From NCBI GenBank assembly GCA_963734845.1, contig CAVTIS010000008.1, positions 124,001 to 188,000 on the forward strand: a stretch of DNA of 64,000 nucleotides. Direction: 5' to 3'. This stretch comes from JAKAVN01 sp963734845 (lineage in GTDB: Bacteria; Desulfobacterota; Binatia; Binatales; Binataceae). Shown piece by piece: positions 63,519-64,000 of the stretch. The position numbers and the translations under genes were made by a program. The notes beneath the pieces were generated by a model. It was given only the letters and a program-made list of their open reading frames with translations. It did no database searches and was not told where the DNA came from. Within the stretch, counting starts at the first letter, position 1; each line of letters begins with the position of its first letter.

Positions 63519-64000
63519 ATGAAGGTAGGCCTGCAAGCATTCGTGACCGAGAGCACCGCCAACCCGGCGAATATCGCGCGCAAGGCCGAGGCGGTCGGCT
63601 TCGATTCGATCTTCATCCCCGAGCATCCGATAATCCCGGTGCATCATCGGACTCGCTATCCGATGGGCGACGGCTCGATCCCGGAAGTCTACGCCCACAT
63701 GCCGGATCCGTTCATCGCGCTGGCGCTCGCGGCCGGCGCGACTAGCCGCTTGAAGCTCGCGACCGGTATCTGCCTGGTGCCGGAGCGCGATCCGATCGTG
63801 ATGGCCAAGGAGATTTCGACGCTCGACCATTTCTCGGGCGGGCGTTTTATGTTCGGGATCGGTGCGGGATGGCTCGCCGACGAGTCCGAGATCATGGGCG
63901 TCGATTTCAAGCGGCGCTGGCCGATGACTCGCGAATACATAGCCGCGATGAAAGAGCTGTGGACCAAGCCCGAGCCGAGTTTCGAAGGCAAATTTGTCAG
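63519..64000 (+). CDS. LLM-class F420-dependent-type oxidoreductase, N-terminal part
   Basis: Starts at ATG 63519 with AAGGAG six bases upstream; 160 codons before the window ends. Luciferase-like TIM barrel: VGFDSIFIPEHP, YAHMPDPFIALALAA, LKLATGICLVPERDP, LDHFSGGRFMFGIGAGW and the DFKRRWPMTREYIAAM helix, typical of the TIGR03619 F420-dependent group. Soluble. Substrate unknown; flavin (FMN) use cannot be excluded. Confidence 0.9.
   Translation, partial: MKVGLQAFVTESTANPANIARKAEAVGFDSIFIPEHPIIPVHHRTRYPMGDGSIPEVYAHMPDPFIALALAAGATSRLKLATGICLVPERDPIVMAKEISTLDHFSGGRFMFGIGAGWLADESEIMGVDFKRRWPMTREYIAAMKELWTKPEPSFEGKFV

Overview
The window reads as a stretch of bacterial chromosome from a GC-rich Gram-negative bacterium. 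It looks like one of the poorly characterised soil and water lineages split from the old Deltaproteobacteria; Binatota is a reasonable guess. That placement is inference from gene content (large NAD-glutamate dehydrogenase, acyl-CoA carboxylase, several MaoC hydratases, F420-type luciferase-like oxidoreductase, MEMO protein). No rRNA, tRNA, CRISPR array or complete insertion sequence was recognised.

Layout. 1-5.6 kb: a leftward three-gene oxidoreductase operon (FAD/Fe-S oxidase, short-chain dehydrogenase, ThDP enzyme) in which every gene carries frameshifts and one also a nonsense codon. 6.2-13.9 kb: Smr protein, AsmA-like protein, MutS2, acyl-CoA carboxylase beta subunit. 14.1-20.1 kb: leftward block of a Tat-exported flavoprotein, a pentameric ligand-gated ion channel, a MaoC hydratase, fumarase and an orphan histidine kinase. 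20.3-24.5 kb: secreted phosphoesterase behind phased 11-bp repeats, a frameshifted BNR/YCF48-type protein, a VOC protein and a 7Fe ferredoxin. 24.6-26.1 kb: an exported protein with seven tryptophan-rich 30/31-residue repeats and a Gln/Pro-rich tail, the least familiar gene here.

26.2-36.4 kb is the origin-proximal housekeeping cluster. It is split into two divergent arms: rpmH-rnpA-yidD-yidC-jag leftward and mnmE-mnmG-rsmG-parA-parB rightward. Two parS sites lie over the 5' end of rsmG. No dnaA, dnaN or DnaA-box cluster is visible, so the origin itself is probably outside the window.

36.4-39.6 kb: TetR regulator with a palindromic operator, a ferritin-like di-metal protein, an HD-domain protein resembling diiron oxygenases, and a flavin split-barrel protein. 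39.6-51.5 kb: a zinc-ribbon/cyclase/ATPase signalling protein, a leftward ribE-rrf2-acetyltransferase-glycosyltransferase operon, a metallo-beta-lactamase-fold hydrolase, and a leftward nagA operon with a MaoC-type dehydratase and an unusual ligand-binding protein. 51.7-64 kb: membrane protein, response regulator plus NAD-glutamate dehydrogenase, RlmD-type methyltransferase, Rieske protein, MEMO-family protein, a wrecked multicopper oxidase, and the start of an F420-dependent-type oxidoreductase.

Lesions are confined to accessory genes (both ends of the window and the YCF48 gene); the housekeeping cluster reads cleanly. Start codons follow Shine-Dalgarno sequences and family alignments from memory; no database search was run.
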